This document shows, piece by piece, positions 34,135-42,959 of a stretch of 64,000 nucleotides of DNA (positions are counted from its first letter, which is position 1; every line of letters begins with the position of its first letter). Below the pieces are notes generated by a model. The model saw only the letters and a program-made list of their open reading frames with translations, was not told where the DNA came from and searched no databases. This stretch comes from Alkalibacter saccharofermentans DSM 14828. Lineage in GTDB: Bacteria; Bacillota; Clostridia; Eubacteriales; Alkalibacteraceae. The DNA lies in the NCBI RefSeq assembly GCF_900128885.1, contig NZ_FQTU01000002.1, positions 169,008 to 233,007 on the forward strand, written 5' to 3'. The position numbers and the translations under genes are program-made.

Positions 34135-36045
34135 GTGAAGTATTCATATCTAGATAATAAAGAACTTGGAAGCGCAGTGGATGAGTTCATTGAAAGCTTA
34201 AGAGAAAGTGATTTTTATTTAGGAGAGGAAGAAGTCCAAGTATCTGATGCTTTAGATAGGATTGTTTCCCAGGCTGTATTTGCCGGGATATCCGCTCCCC
34301 ATTATTACGCCTGTGCAATGGATGGAATCGCAGTGACTGCAAAAGATACATTCGGTGCCACCGACACCACTCCGGTAATGCTTAAAAGGCACAGGGACTT
34401 CGAGACGGTGGATACGGGGGACCCGCTGCCTGAAGATAAGGATGCTGTAATAATGGTAGAGGATGTAATAGTATTGGATAAAGATACCGTCAAGATCCAT
34501 GCTGCCGCCTCTCCCTGGCAGCATGTTAGGCAGATAGGGGAAGATATATGCCAGGATGAAATGATATTGCCCTCCAACACAAAGATAGAGCCTGCGGCTA
34601 TTGGGGCTATGCTGGCTGGAGGGATAGGCAGGGTAAAGGTTTGTAAAAAGCCGGTAATCGGTTTGATACCCACAGGAGATGAAATAGTATCTCCCAGACC
34701 TAATCCCAAAGCTGGGGAGATAATTGAATTCAATACGTCGATTTTTTCTGCAATGGCTCAAAAGTGGGGGGTAGAGGCAAAGATATACCCCATAGTCGTG
34801 GATAATCTTGAGATGATCAAGGAAAGTCTGGTAATGGCTTGCGAAGAATGCGATTTGGTGGTCTTAAATGCGGGCTCCTCTGCAGGTCGGGAAGATTATG
34901 CTTCCAAAGCTATTGAAGAAACGGGAAGGGTTTACACTCATGGTATTGCAATAAGGCCAGGAAAGCCCACAATACTTGGGATCGTGGGAGGTAAGGCTGT
35001 AATCGGAGTTCCGGGATATCCCGTTTCGGGAATCATAGTCATGGAAAAAGTAGTAAAAAAAGTGCTGGAGAATATGATTAAATCGCCTTTGTCCCAGGGA
35101 GAAAAACTGGAGGCAAACCTCTCGAGAAGGGTTATGTCTTCGTTGAAATATCAAGAATTTGTAAGGATGAAGTTGGGGAAGGTTAAAGACAGATTCATAG
35201 CAACTCCTTTAAACCGGGGAGCGGGAGTAGTAACCTCATTTGTTAAGGCTGATGGGCTCTTGGAGATACCCCTAAACAAAGAGGGGATTGAAGTCGGGGA
35301 AAAGGTGGAAATTACTTTACTAAGAAGCAAAGAAGATATTGAAAACACGTTATTGATTAATGGAAGTCACGACCCCTTGATAGATCAAGCCCATGATCTT
35401 CTGAAAAGGAAGGATTACACAAAGCACATAAGTTCATCCCATGTGGGCAGCATGGGGGGGATAATGGCGGTAAAAAGGGGAGAAACCCACCTGGCAGGGA
35501 TACATTTGTTGGACGAAGCAACAGGAGAATACAACAAGGCATATGTCAACAGATATCTTAAAAATAGTGGAGCATGCATTATAAAGGGAGTCAAAAGGAG
35601 TCAGGGGTTGATGGTTGCCAGGGGAAATCCTATGGGCATTAACGATATAAAGGATTTGGCAGATAAGAAGGCGAGGTACGTGAACAGGCAAAAAGGGTCT
35701 GGGACTAGAGTGCTTCTGGATTATCTGCTGGGGATCAGTCGGGTGGATGAGGAGAAGATATACGGTTACGACAGGGAGGAGCTCACCCATTTGTCTGTGG
35801 CTGTGCAGATTGCCTCCGGGTCTGCAGATGCAGGTCTTGGCATATATTCAGCGGCAAAGGTTTATGGACTTGACTTTGTGCCTGTATGCTGGGAAAGATA
35901 CGATTTTATAACTGCAAGAGAGCTTCTGGATGATGAAAAGGTAGCGGGATTCGCAGAGATCCTAAAGTCTGATGAGCTTAAAGCTGCCCTTGACAAACTT
36001 GGCGGATACGAAACATCAGGTATCGGCGAAGTAGAATATCTCTGA
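34135..36045 (+). CDS. MoeA fused to a periplasmic-binding-protein-like domain (copy 2)
   Basis: 636 residues. Residues 1-405 are a complete MoeA (CAMDGIAV, IPTGDEIVS, LNAGSSAGREDY, RPGKPTILG, GVPGYPVSG). Residues about 420-636 are a PBP-like domain (SSHVGSMGGIMAVKRGE, HLAGIHLLD, NRQKGSGTRVLLDYLL, GSADAGLGIYSAAK) similar to the effector domain of molybdate-responsive regulators. Such fusions are known; a metal- or oxyanion-sensing role is often assumed. GTG start at 34135 after AAGGAGGTG. With moeA it gives two insertion proteins, which may separate tungsten from molybdenum (inference). Confidence 0.9.
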   Translation: MKYSYLDNKELGSAVDEFIESLRESDFYLGEEEVQVSDALDRIVSQAVFAGISAPHYYACAMDGIAVTAKDTFGATDTTPVMLKRHRDFETVDTGDPLPEDKDAVIMVEDVIVLDKDTVKIHAAASPWQHVRQIGEDICQDEMILPSNTKIEPAAIGAMLAGGIGRVKVCKKPVIGLIPTGDEIVSPRPNPKAGEIIEFNTSIFSAMAQKWGVEAKIYPIVVDNLEMIKESLVMACEECDLVVLNAGSSAGREDYASKAIEETGRVYTHGIAIRPGKPTILGIVGGKAVIGVPGYPVSGIIVMEKVVKKVLENMIKSPLSQGEKLEANLSRRVMSSLKYQEFVRMKLGKVKDRFIATPLNRGAGVVTSFVKADGLLEIPLNKEGIEVGEKVEITLLRSKEDIENTLLINGSHDPLIDQAHDLLKRKDYTKHISSSHVGSMGGIMAVKRGETHLAGIHLLDEATGEYNKAYVNRYLKNSGACIIKGVKRSQGLMVARGNPMGINDIKDLADKKARYVNRQKGSGTRVLLDYLLGISRVDEEKIYGYDREELTHLSVAVQIASGSADAGLGIYSAAKVYGLDFVPVCWERYDFITARELLDDEKVAGFAEILKSDELKAALDKLGGYETSGIGEVEYL

Positions 36046-36093
36046 TATCAAAATGAAGACGCCGTTTAAGTCTAAGAGAAAGGGTGTGTCGGG

Positions 36094-37053
36094 ATGAAAG
36101 ACCGCTACGGAAGAAAAATCGAGTACTTGCGCATATCAGTAACCCAAAACTGCAATCTTAAATGCATATACTGCGATCCGGAAGGTGACAACTGTAAAGA
36201 GGATATGGATAACAACCTCTCCCCCGTGGAAATTGAATCCATAGTTAGGTCTATGGCAAAAATAGGTATTAAAAAAGTAAGGATAACTGGAGGAGAACCA
36301 TTAGTTAGAAGTGATATAGTAGAGATAGTAAAAAGGGTGTCATCGGTTAAGGGCATAGAAGACGTTTCGATGACCACCAACGGAATAAGTCTGCACAGGT
36401 ACGCGAGGCAACTGAAGGATGGGGGGCTTAAGAGGTTGAATGTAAGCATCGATTCCCTCAAGGAAGAGAAATTTAGGATGATAACTGGAGGAGGAGACCT
36501 GAAAAAAACCCTCGAGGGAATAGATATGGCCCTTGATGTGGGTCTTATGCCTATAAAAATCAATACAGTCCTCATCAGAGGGGTGAACGATGATGAGATC
36601 GATGATTTCATTAATCTTTCCAAGGATAGGCCTATTGAATCAAGGTTCATAGAGCTTATGCCTATAGGAGACTTTGGAGAAAAAAACGCAGACAAAATAG
36701 TATTCAATGCTGATGTGATAAATGAGAGGCCTTATCTGAAGTATCTGAAAAGATCAGACAAAGGGGCTCCGGCTCAATACTATACAGTAGAAGGATACCA
36801 GGGGAAGGTTGGTTTTATAAGCCCCATGAGCCATAAGTTCTGTAGTGACTGCAACAGAATAAGACTAACCAGCGACGGAAGGATCCGCCCTTGCCTGGGA
36901 GACAATGGAGAAGTGGATATAATGGAGATGCTTAGAAAAAATCCTGGTGATTTGGATAAGTTGATCCATGAAATAGTATACAACAAACCGATAGGGCATC
37001 ATTTCGGAGAGGATTACTCATCCTCCAGAAAAATGAGCAGAATAGGAGGATGA
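36094..37053 (+). CDS. moaA: GTP 3',8-cyclase MoaA
   Basis: Radical SAM enzyme for the first step of molybdopterin synthesis, 319 residues. The N-terminal cluster motif is CNLKCIYC; the C-terminal cluster has cysteines in FCSDCNRIRLTSDGRIRPC, and the protein ends MSRIGG with the functional GG tail. Together with MoaC it makes cyclic pyranopterin monophosphate. One base separates it from moaC. Confidence 0.95.
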   Translation: MKDRYGRKIEYLRISVTQNCNLKCIYCDPEGDNCKEDMDNNLSPVEIESIVRSMAKIGIKKVRITGGEPLVRSDIVEIVKRVSSVKGIEDVSMTTNGISLHRYARQLKDGGLKRLNVSIDSLKEEKFRMITGGGDLKKTLEGIDMALDVGLMPIKINTVLIRGVNDDEIDDFINLSKDRPIESRFIELMPIGDFGEKNADKIVFNADVINERPYLKYLKRSDKGAPAQYYTVEGYQGKVGFISPMSHKFCSDCNRIRLTSDGRIRPCLGDNGEVDIMEMLRKNPGDLDKLIHEIVYNKPIGHHFGEDYSSSRKMSRIGG

Positions 37054-37054
37054 A

Positions 37055-37528
37055 ATGGGATTAAGCCATGTAGATGAAAAAGGGAATGCGAGGATGGTGG
37101 ACGTATCGCAAAAACAGCACACAGAAAGAACGGCTATAGCCACCGGCAGGGTTCGCATGAAGGAATCCACTATAAAACTAATAATGGAAGGGAACATGCC
37201 TAAAGGGGACGTGCTATCCACGGCAAGGATAGCAGGCATTATGGGAGCAAAGCAGACGGACAAGCTCATACCTATGTGCCATAATCTTCCTCTTGATGGT
37301 ATAAAGGTGACTCTTGAGGTAGGCGACCAAATGGATGTCGTGGACATTAGAGCAGTCGCAAAATGCGTCTGGAAGACGGGAGTGGAAATGGAGGCGCTTA
37401 CGGCAGTCAGCGTCGCAGCGCTTACGCTATACGACATGTGCAAGGCTGTAGACAAGGATATGGTAATTGAGGATATAATGCTTGTGAAAAAAACCGGAGG
37501 CAAAACCGGAGAATATACTAGGGTTTAG
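37055..37528 (+). CDS. moaC: Cyclic pyranopterin monophosphate synthase MoaC
   Basis: 157 residues with SHVDEKGNARMVDVSQK, the active-site block IPMCHNLPLDG and VEMEALTAVSVAALTLYDMCK, all strongly conserved in MoaC. Hexameric enzyme that rearranges the MoaA product. ATG immediately after moaA with GGAGG in the moaA end. Confidence 0.96.
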   Translation: MGLSHVDEKGNARMVDVSQKQHTERTAIATGRVRMKESTIKLIMEGNMPKGDVLSTARIAGIMGAKQTDKLIPMCHNLPLDGIKVTLEVGDQMDVVDIRAVAKCVWKTGVEMEALTAVSVAALTLYDMCKAVDKDMVIEDIMLVKKTGGKTGEYTRV

Positions 37529-37539
37529 GAGGGAATGAA

Positions 37540-37977
37540 ATGGCAAAGGTTGTAGCGATAAACATAAGTGAAAAAAAGGGGGTAATAAAAAAGCCCGTAC
37601 CCAAAGGGGAGTTTGTCGTAGGATTCGGACTAAAGGGAGATGCTCATGGAGGGGACTGGCACAGGCAGGTGAGCCTTCTTGGACAAGAAAGCATTGACAA
37701 GATGACGGCTAAAGGGGCCGAGGGGCTCAGTGTAGGGGTTTTTGCCGAAAACCTTACCACCGAAGGGGTGGATTTATACGATCTCCCCATAGGCACCAGG
37801 ATGAAAATAGGGGATGTAGTTCTTGAAGTGACTCAGATAGGCAAGGAATGTCACAGGGGGTGTGAAATTCTTAAAAAAGTCGGAGACTGTATCATGCCAA
37901 GAGAAGGAATATTTACAGTAGTGCTTGAAAGTGGAGAAATCAATCCAGGGGATGAAATCCTGATTATTGAAAAGTAG
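37540..37977 (+). CDS. MOSC domain protein
   Basis: 145 residues with the MOSC cysteine segment IGKECHRGCEILKKVGDC and MPREGIF. MOSC domains bind molybdenum cofactor or transfer its sulfur. Stand-alone copies linked to moaC are common in clostridia, where a carrier or sulfuration role is assumed. It starts 11 bases after moaC with AGGAGGG. Confidence 0.88.
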   Translation: MAKVVAINISEKKGVIKKPVPKGEFVVGFGLKGDAHGGDWHRQVSLLGQESIDKMTAKGAEGLSVGVFAENLTTEGVDLYDLPIGTRMKIGDVVLEVTQIGKECHRGCEILKKVGDCIMPREGIFTVVLESGEINPGDEILIIEK

Positions 37978-37990
37978 AAAGAGGCCAAAT

Positions 37991-39931
37991 ATGCTGGAGC
38001 AAACAATTGACCAACAAAAAGATTATATATTGAAATCTCATAACCGGTGCAGGTCTTACCAGGTTGAGCCGGAAAGGGTCTACAGCCGCAAGATCATAAC
38101 CCAGGAGGAATTGTTTGAGAAGCTTGAAGTCAACAGGGAGCTAATACTTACAGCAAGTCCTTTTATGAATCAGTTATACAGCTTTGTGAAGGGCTCGGGA
38201 TTTTTTGTCATACTTACAGATGACGAAGGTTGTATTCTCAGTGTAATGGGAGATGAGGAGATACTCTCAGAGGCATTTGCCTTCAAGATGGTTCCCGGCG
38301 CCTACATGGACGAAAGAAATATCGGGACCAATGCGATGGGTACGGCTCTTGAAGAGAAGACTCCTCTCCAGGTTTCCGGAGAAGAGCACTACATAAACGT
38401 ATATCACAGGTGGACATGCTCTGCCTCGCCTATAAGGAGCAAAGATGGGGAAATTATAGGCATTTTAGACATTACGGGATACAGTGAGGAAGTTCACTCC
38501 CATACACTGGGGATGGTGGCTGCTGCTTCAAATGCCATTGAGAAGATGCTTGAGACCCAAAGCTACGCCAAAGCTCTTGCTGATGTAAAATTGTATCACG
38601 AGGCTATCATTGACTCCATCATGGCAGGCATAGTCACAAGCGACTTGGAAGGGAATATCATAACTGTAAGCCGTGGGGCGGCTGAGATGTTTGGTTATTA
38701 TCCGGAAGAGATAAAGAATCTGAAGATATGGGAAGTCTTAAATGACTGGGAAATGGTTAAAAGCCAGGTTGAAGAGAAGGGGAGCTTGATAGAAAGAGAC
38801 GTAAATGTCAAATCAAGAAAGAACAAGCTGCAATTTAACCTAAGTGCTTATCCCATAAATGACGAGGGTGGCAGGATAAGCAACTTGATACTGGTCTTTA
38901 AGGAAGTCAAGAAAGCCAGAAAGCTTGCAGATAAACTTATGGGAAGGCATGCGATCTATACTTTCGACAAGATAATCGGCAGGGATGAAAACTTCCTCAG
39001 GGTGATAGAGTTTGCCAAGAAGGTTGCCGACAGCAGATCCAACGTGCTTATAATGGGAGAAAGCGGCACGGGAAAAGAACTTTTTGCCCAATCAATACAT
39101 AATCACTCTGAACGGGAAAGGGAGCCCTTTGTAGCCATTAATTGCGGAGCCATCCCAAGGAACCTCATAGAGTCAGAGCTTTTTGGCTACGAAGAAGGGG
39201 CCTTTACAGGTGCTAAAGCCAGCGGTCATCCGGGCAAGTTCGAAATAGCGGACGGGGGCACCATATTTTTAGATGAAATAGGCGAGATGCCTCTGGATCT
39301 TCAAACCAGGCTGTTAAGGGTTATCGAGGAGGGGACTGTCAGCAGGATCGGTGCGGTGAAGGAAATCGTGGTAAACGTTAGGGTCATTGCCGCCACCAAC
39401 AAGGATCTGAATGTAGAGGTGTCCCGAGGAAGGTTTAGAAAAGATTTGTTTTACAGGCTCAATGTCCTGCCGGTTCGCCTGCCTTCTCTTAGGGAAAGAA
39501 GAAGCGATATCCCCCTTTTGATCGAATATTTCATGGGCAGAATTTCTAAAAAGCTCAATAAAAAAAGAGTGGCCATATCGGAAGAGCAGATGAAAGACCT
39601 CGAAAAATACAGCTGGCCGGGCAATGTCAGAGAGCTCGAAAATTACGTTGAACTTTCGGTAAATACGGAAAGCCTTCCCGAAATAGCGTGGATCAGCGGA
39701 GGAAGCAGAAATGAAAATGCTCAGGAAGTTAATTTGGGCCAGGTTCGTTTAAGCGCCGAAGAAGATGGGTGTCTCAAATTAGAACAGATTGAGAGGGAAC
39801 ATATTGTAAAGGTGCTGAATTTAAACAAGGGGAATGTAAGCTTGACGGCGAAAAAATTGGGAATTGGAAGAAATACATTGTATAGAAAGCTGGAAAACTA
39901 CGGAATAGACTGCTCTGAAACGAGACGGTGA
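37991..39931 (+). CDS. Sigma-54-dependent transcriptional activator (GAF-PAS-AAA-Fis)
   Basis: 646 residues. An N-terminal GAF-like sensor (to about 190) precedes a PAS domain (about 200-310, VTSDLEGNIITVSRGAAEMF). The AAA+ domain has Walker A GESGTGKELF, the sigma-54 contact loop GAFTGAKA and Walker B GTIFLDEIGEM. A C-terminal Fis-type helix-turn-helix follows (GNVSLTAKKLGIGRNTLYR). The next gene has a consensus sigma-54 promoter, so the aldehyde oxidoreductase is the evident target. The GAF/PAS ligand is unknown. ATG 37991 was chosen over TTG 37967, which overlaps the MOSC gene. Confidence 0.93.
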   Translation: MLEQTIDQQKDYILKSHNRCRSYQVEPERVYSRKIITQEELFEKLEVNRELILTASPFMNQLYSFVKGSGFFVILTDDEGCILSVMGDEEILSEAFAFKMVPGAYMDERNIGTNAMGTALEEKTPLQVSGEEHYINVYHRWTCSASPIRSKDGEIIGILDITGYSEEVHSHTLGMVAAASNAIEKMLETQSYAKALADVKLYHEAIIDSIMAGIVTSDLEGNIITVSRGAAEMFGYYPEEIKNLKIWEVLNDWEMVKSQVEEKGSLIERDVNVKSRKNKLQFNLSAYPINDEGGRISNLILVFKEVKKARKLADKLMGRHAIYTFDKIIGRDENFLRVIEFAKKVADSRSNVLIMGESGTGKELFAQSIHNHSEREREPFVAINCGAIPRNLIESELFGYEEGAFTGAKASGHPGKFEIADGGTIFLDEIGEMPLDLQTRLLRVIEEGTVSRIGAVKEIVVNVRVIAATNKDLNVEVSRGRFRKDLFYRLNVLPVRLPSLRERRSDIPLLIEYFMGRISKKLNKKRVAISEEQMKDLEKYSWPGNVRELENYVELSVNTESLPEIAWISGGSRNENAQEVNLGQVRLSAEEDGCLKLEQIEREHIVKVLNLNKGNVSLTAKKLGIGRNTLYRKLENYGIDCSETRR

Positions 39932-39939
39932 ACCAAAAT

Positions 39940-39956
39940 GGGACACTAGAAGTCCC
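39940..39956 (+). promoter_or_regulatory. Inverted repeat, candidate upstream activator site
   Basis: GGGAC-N7-GTCCC lies about 95 bases upstream of the -24 element, a usual distance for an enhancer bound by a Fis-type activator. No second copy was found close by. Confidence 0.45.
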
Positions 39957-40018
39957 GGAAAATGATCCAAAAACGAACACAGGGTAGAAAAGAAAAATCT
40001 GACTTTCTAAAACCCTCT

Positions 40019-40044
40019 AAGGCTCTGAGTTTCAGGGCCTTTTG
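40019..40044 (+). terminator. Terminator between the activator gene and the AOR promoter
   Basis: AAGGCTCTGA (40019-40028) pairs with TCAGGGCCTT (40032-40041) around GTT, followed by TTTG. It ends the long cofactor operon just before the sigma-54 promoter. Confidence 0.7.
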
Positions 40045-40048
40045 TACT

Positions 40049-40064
40049 TGGCACAGTAATTGCA
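40049..40064 (+). promoter_or_regulatory. Sigma-54 (-24/-12) promoter of the AOR gene
   Basis: TGGCAC-N5-TTGCA matches the sigma-54 consensus with correct spacing. It is 40 bases before the AOR start and directly downstream of a sigma-54 activator gene. Confidence 0.9.
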
Positions 40065-40103
40065 AAGGATTACATTGTGTAGAAAATTTAAAGGAGGATG
40101 TAT

Positions 40104-41915
40104 ATGAACGGATATAACGGAACTGTGCTTAGAGTAAATTTAACCGACAAGAAAGTGACTAAAGAGCCTTTGAACTTGGAGGAGGCACAAAAATTCATCG
40201 GAGGAAGAGGCCTTGCGACAAAAATGCTTATGGATGAGATCGATCCTCAGATAGACGCATTAAGTGCCGACAATAAGCTGATATTTGTAACTGGGCCACT
40301 TACAGGCACCCCTACTCCAACTGGTGGAAGATACATGGTCGTCACGAAATCTCCTCTTACCGGAACTGTAGCATGTTCAAACTCGGGGGGATACTGGGGA
40401 GCAGAGCTTAAATTTGCAGGTTACGATGCCATTATTCTTGAAGGCAAGGCGGACAGTCCTGTATATCTTAATATCGTGGATGATGAAGTTGAGTTAAAAG
40501 ATGCATCTTCAATCTGGGGCAAGCTTGTATCTGAGACTACAGATATTTTAGAGCAGGCTCATGGTGGAAAGGTTAAAGTAGCCACTATCGGCCCGGCGGG
40601 GGAAAAGCTATCAAAAATAGCCGCTGTAATGAACGATAGGGGAAGAGCTGCAGGCCGTTCCGGCGTCGGTGCGGTTATGGGATCAAAAAATCTTAAGGCA
40701 GTTGTTGTAAAAGGAAGCAGCAAAGTAGCAATTGCGGATAACGACAAGCTGAAAGAAGTATTTGCTAGATGCATGAGCAAGATTAAAGAAAATGGCGTTA
40801 CCGGGCAGGGGCTTCCGGCTTATGGAACAGCAGTGCTTGTAAATATAATCAACGAAAACGGAGTTTTTCCCACAAACAACTTCCAAGAGGGAGTCTTCGA
40901 CAAAGCTGATGAAATAAGTGGAGAAAACTTGGCAGAAAAATACCTAAAGAAAAAAGATCCTTGCTACAGATGTCCTATCGGATGCGGAAGATACTGCGAG
41001 ATAGACGACATAAAAGGTCAAGGACCTGAGTACGAAACGATTTGGGCTTTTGGGTCTGACTGTGGAGTTTCGAATCTAGGCAACATAATAAAGGCCAACT
41101 ACTGGTGCAACGAATATGGAATAGACACTATATCTGCAGGAGCCACCATAGCTGCGGCCATGGAACTTTATCAAAGAGGCCTCATAAAAGATGATGAACT
41201 GGCGGGAGGAGAAAAGCTGGAGTGGGGCAATGACGAGGCGATAGTAGAATGGACCAAAAAAATGGGAGCAGTAGAAGGCTTCGGAGCAAAAATGGCTGAA
41301 GGATCATACAGGCTATGTGAAAGCTATGGAGCTCCCGAGTTGTCAATGAGCGTTAAAAAACAAGAGCTACCTGCTTACGATTCGAGAGGAATCCAAGGGC
41401 AAGGCGTCCAGTATGCAACTTCTAACAGAGGAGGATGCCATGTAAGAGGTTACATGATATCTCCTGAGATTTTAGGGGTTCCTGAAAAGCTCGATAGATT
41501 TGCTCTAGACGGAAAAGCTGAATGGGCCAAGCTTTATCAAGACTTCACCGCTGCGATAGACTCTTCGGGCTTGTGCCTGTTTACTTCCTTCGCAATGGGA
41601 GCAGACGATTATGCAGATATGGTCAATGCGGTTTGCGGCACCAACATGACAGGAAACGATTTTATAGAAGCAGGAGAAAGAATTTGGAACCTTGAAAAAG
41701 TGTTCAATTTAAATGCAGGCATAGATTCCGGTCAAGACAAGCTTCCCAAAAGACTTGTTGATGAGCCGATGCCTGATGGTCCCTCTAAAGGCTGGGTGAC
41801 AAAACTTGATGAGCTTCTGCCTCAATACTATAGCGTCAGAGGCTGGAGCAGCGATGGAATACCTACAGCTGAAAAATTATCGGGACTTGGAATCGGCGGA
41901 TATACTCCATTATAG
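40104..41915 (+). CDS. aor: Aldehyde:ferredoxin oxidoreductase, tungsten type
   Basis: 603 residues. GRGLATKMLMDEI, GPLTGTPTPTGGRY and the GYWGAELKFAGYDAIILEG block belong to the N-terminal pterin-binding domain; CYRCPIGCGRYC carries cluster ligands and DSSGLCLFTSF the last one. The enzyme interconverts aldehydes and carboxylic acids with ferredoxin. Physiological roles include aldehyde detoxification in amino-acid fermentation and acid reduction. ATG 40104 is used because ATG 40098 touches AAGGAGG. The tungstate transporter and cofactor genes upstream support a tungsten centre. Confidence 0.95.
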   Translation: MNGYNGTVLRVNLTDKKVTKEPLNLEEAQKFIGGRGLATKMLMDEIDPQIDALSADNKLIFVTGPLTGTPTPTGGRYMVVTKSPLTGTVACSNSGGYWGAELKFAGYDAIILEGKADSPVYLNIVDDEVELKDASSIWGKLVSETTDILEQAHGGKVKVATIGPAGEKLSKIAAVMNDRGRAAGRSGVGAVMGSKNLKAVVVKGSSKVAIADNDKLKEVFARCMSKIKENGVTGQGLPAYGTAVLVNIINENGVFPTNNFQEGVFDKADEISGENLAEKYLKKKDPCYRCPIGCGRYCEIDDIKGQGPEYETIWAFGSDCGVSNLGNIIKANYWCNEYGIDTISAGATIAAAMELYQRGLIKDDELAGGEKLEWGNDEAIVEWTKKMGAVEGFGAKMAEGSYRLCESYGAPELSMSVKKQELPAYDSRGIQGQGVQYATSNRGGCHVRGYMISPEILGVPEKLDRFALDGKAEWAKLYQDFTAAIDSSGLCLFTSFAMGADDYADMVNAVCGTNMTGNDFIEAGERIWNLEKVFNLNAGIDSGQDKLPKRLVDEPMPDGPSKGWVTKLDELLPQYYSVRGWSSDGIPTAEKLSGLGIGGYTPL

Positions 41916-41929
41916 AATAAAAAACATTG

Positions 41930-41961
41930 CAAGGGTTTCTTTTTAGAAACCCTTGTTTTAT
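41930..41961 (+). terminator. AOR terminator
   Basis: CAAGGGTTTCT (41930-41940) and AGAAACCCTTG (41945-41955) form a perfect 11-bp stem with a TTTT loop, then TTTTATAA. Confidence 0.88.
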
Positions 41962-42008
41962 AATTAAACATGTAGGAATTATAAAAATGCCGTGGAGGTG
42001 GTCTTGGA

Positions 42009-42233
42009 ATGAAGTTTAAAGTTAAGCTCTTTGCCACATTGCGTGAAGGCAGAGGCAAGATTTTGGATATGGACGAAAGCGAAGGAACCGTCATAAAGGA
42101 AGTGGCCCAAAAACTTGATATACCAGAAAAGGATATTGCAATATTGCTTTTAAACGGCAGAGACGCTAAACTGTCGGATCTTATCTCGGAGGGCGATACC
42201 ATATCTATATTTCCACCTGTTGGAGGAGGTTGA
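42009..42233 (+). CDS. MoaD/ubiquitin-like sulfur carrier
   Basis: 74 residues with the beta-grasp pattern MKFKVKLFATLREGRG and a C-terminal PPVGGG tail, which is adenylated and thiocarboxylated in MoaD/ThiS proteins. As neighbour of an E1-like gene and an AOR it probably donates sulfur to the pterin dithiolene. No MoaE is present in the window. ATG after GGAGGTGGTC; one base separates it from the E1-like gene. Confidence 0.88.
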   Translation: MKFKVKLFATLREGRGKILDMDESEGTVIKEVAQKLDIPEKDIAILLLNGRDAKLSDLISEGDTISIFPPVGGG

Positions 42234-42234
42234 T

Positions 42235-42927
42235 ATGGACAAGAGGTATGCCAGAAATATAGGAATGTTCAGCGAAGAAGAAATGAATCAACTTTTGACA
42301 AAGAAGGTATGCGTGGTTGGGTGTGGAGGCCTAGGCGGGTATATTCTCGAAATGATTGCAAGGCTTGGCGTCAAGTCCATTACCCCTATAGACGGCGATG
42401 TTTTTGACGAAACCAATTTAAACCGACAGCTATTGTCAGACGAAGGATCTATGGGTTTTGAAAAGGCACTAAAAGCAAAAAAAAGGATAAACGAAATAAA
42501 TTCCTCGGTGGAGGTTAAGCCCCTCGTAGACAGGGTTGATGAATCAAATGGTCTCCAGATTCTAGCGGGGCATGATGTAATTATCGATGCTGTGGATAAT
42601 ATCAAGACAAGAAAGATGCTTCAAGACTTGGCAGAAAAATTAGATATTCCCCTGGTTCATGGAGCGATAGCAGGGTGGTATGGACAGGTGACGACAATTT
42701 ATCCAGGAGATAGAACTTTTGATCTTATTTATCCTAACGAGTGCGAAAACGGAAGAGGGATAGAGGCGAAGCTGGGCAATCCTTCATTTACACCTGCCCT
42801 TGTTGCATCAATTCAAGTGAGCGAAGCCGTCAAGGTGATGCTGGGCCGGGGAAAGCTCTTGCGCAAAGAGCTCCTATATATAGATACGTTGAATCAGGAG
42901 TACGATAAAATTGAAATCGGCAATTAA
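42235..42927 (+). CDS. E1-like adenylyltransferase (MoeB/ThiF/HesA family)
   Basis: 230 residues with the nucleotide loop VVGCGGLGGYILEMIARLG and the conserved DGDVFDETNLNRQ stretch. It should adenylate the GG tail of the small carrier encoded just upstream. The CxxC zinc pairs of classical MoeB/ThiF proteins are not visible, so it is a zinc-free variant. ATG 42235 after GGAGGAGGT. Partner choice between MoaD and ThiS rests on context. Confidence 0.88.
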   Translation: MDKRYARNIGMFSEEEMNQLLTKKVCVVGCGGLGGYILEMIARLGVKSITPIDGDVFDETNLNRQLLSDEGSMGFEKALKAKKRINEINSSVEVKPLVDRVDESNGLQILAGHDVIIDAVDNIKTRKMLQDLAEKLDIPLVHGAIAGWYGQVTTIYPGDRTFDLIYPNECENGRGIEAKLGNPSFTPALVASIQVSEAVKVMLGRGKLLRKELLYIDTLNQEYDKIEIGN

Positions 42928-42956
42928 AAAAACAGAGCCCTGGTGCTCTGTTTTTA
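42927..42956. terminator. Terminator between E1-like and hemolysin III genes
   Basis: AAAAACAGAGC pairs with GCTCTGTTTTT around CCTGGT. A-run and T-run flank the stem, so it can serve both convergent genes. Confidence 0.88.
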
Positions 42957-42959
42957 AGT

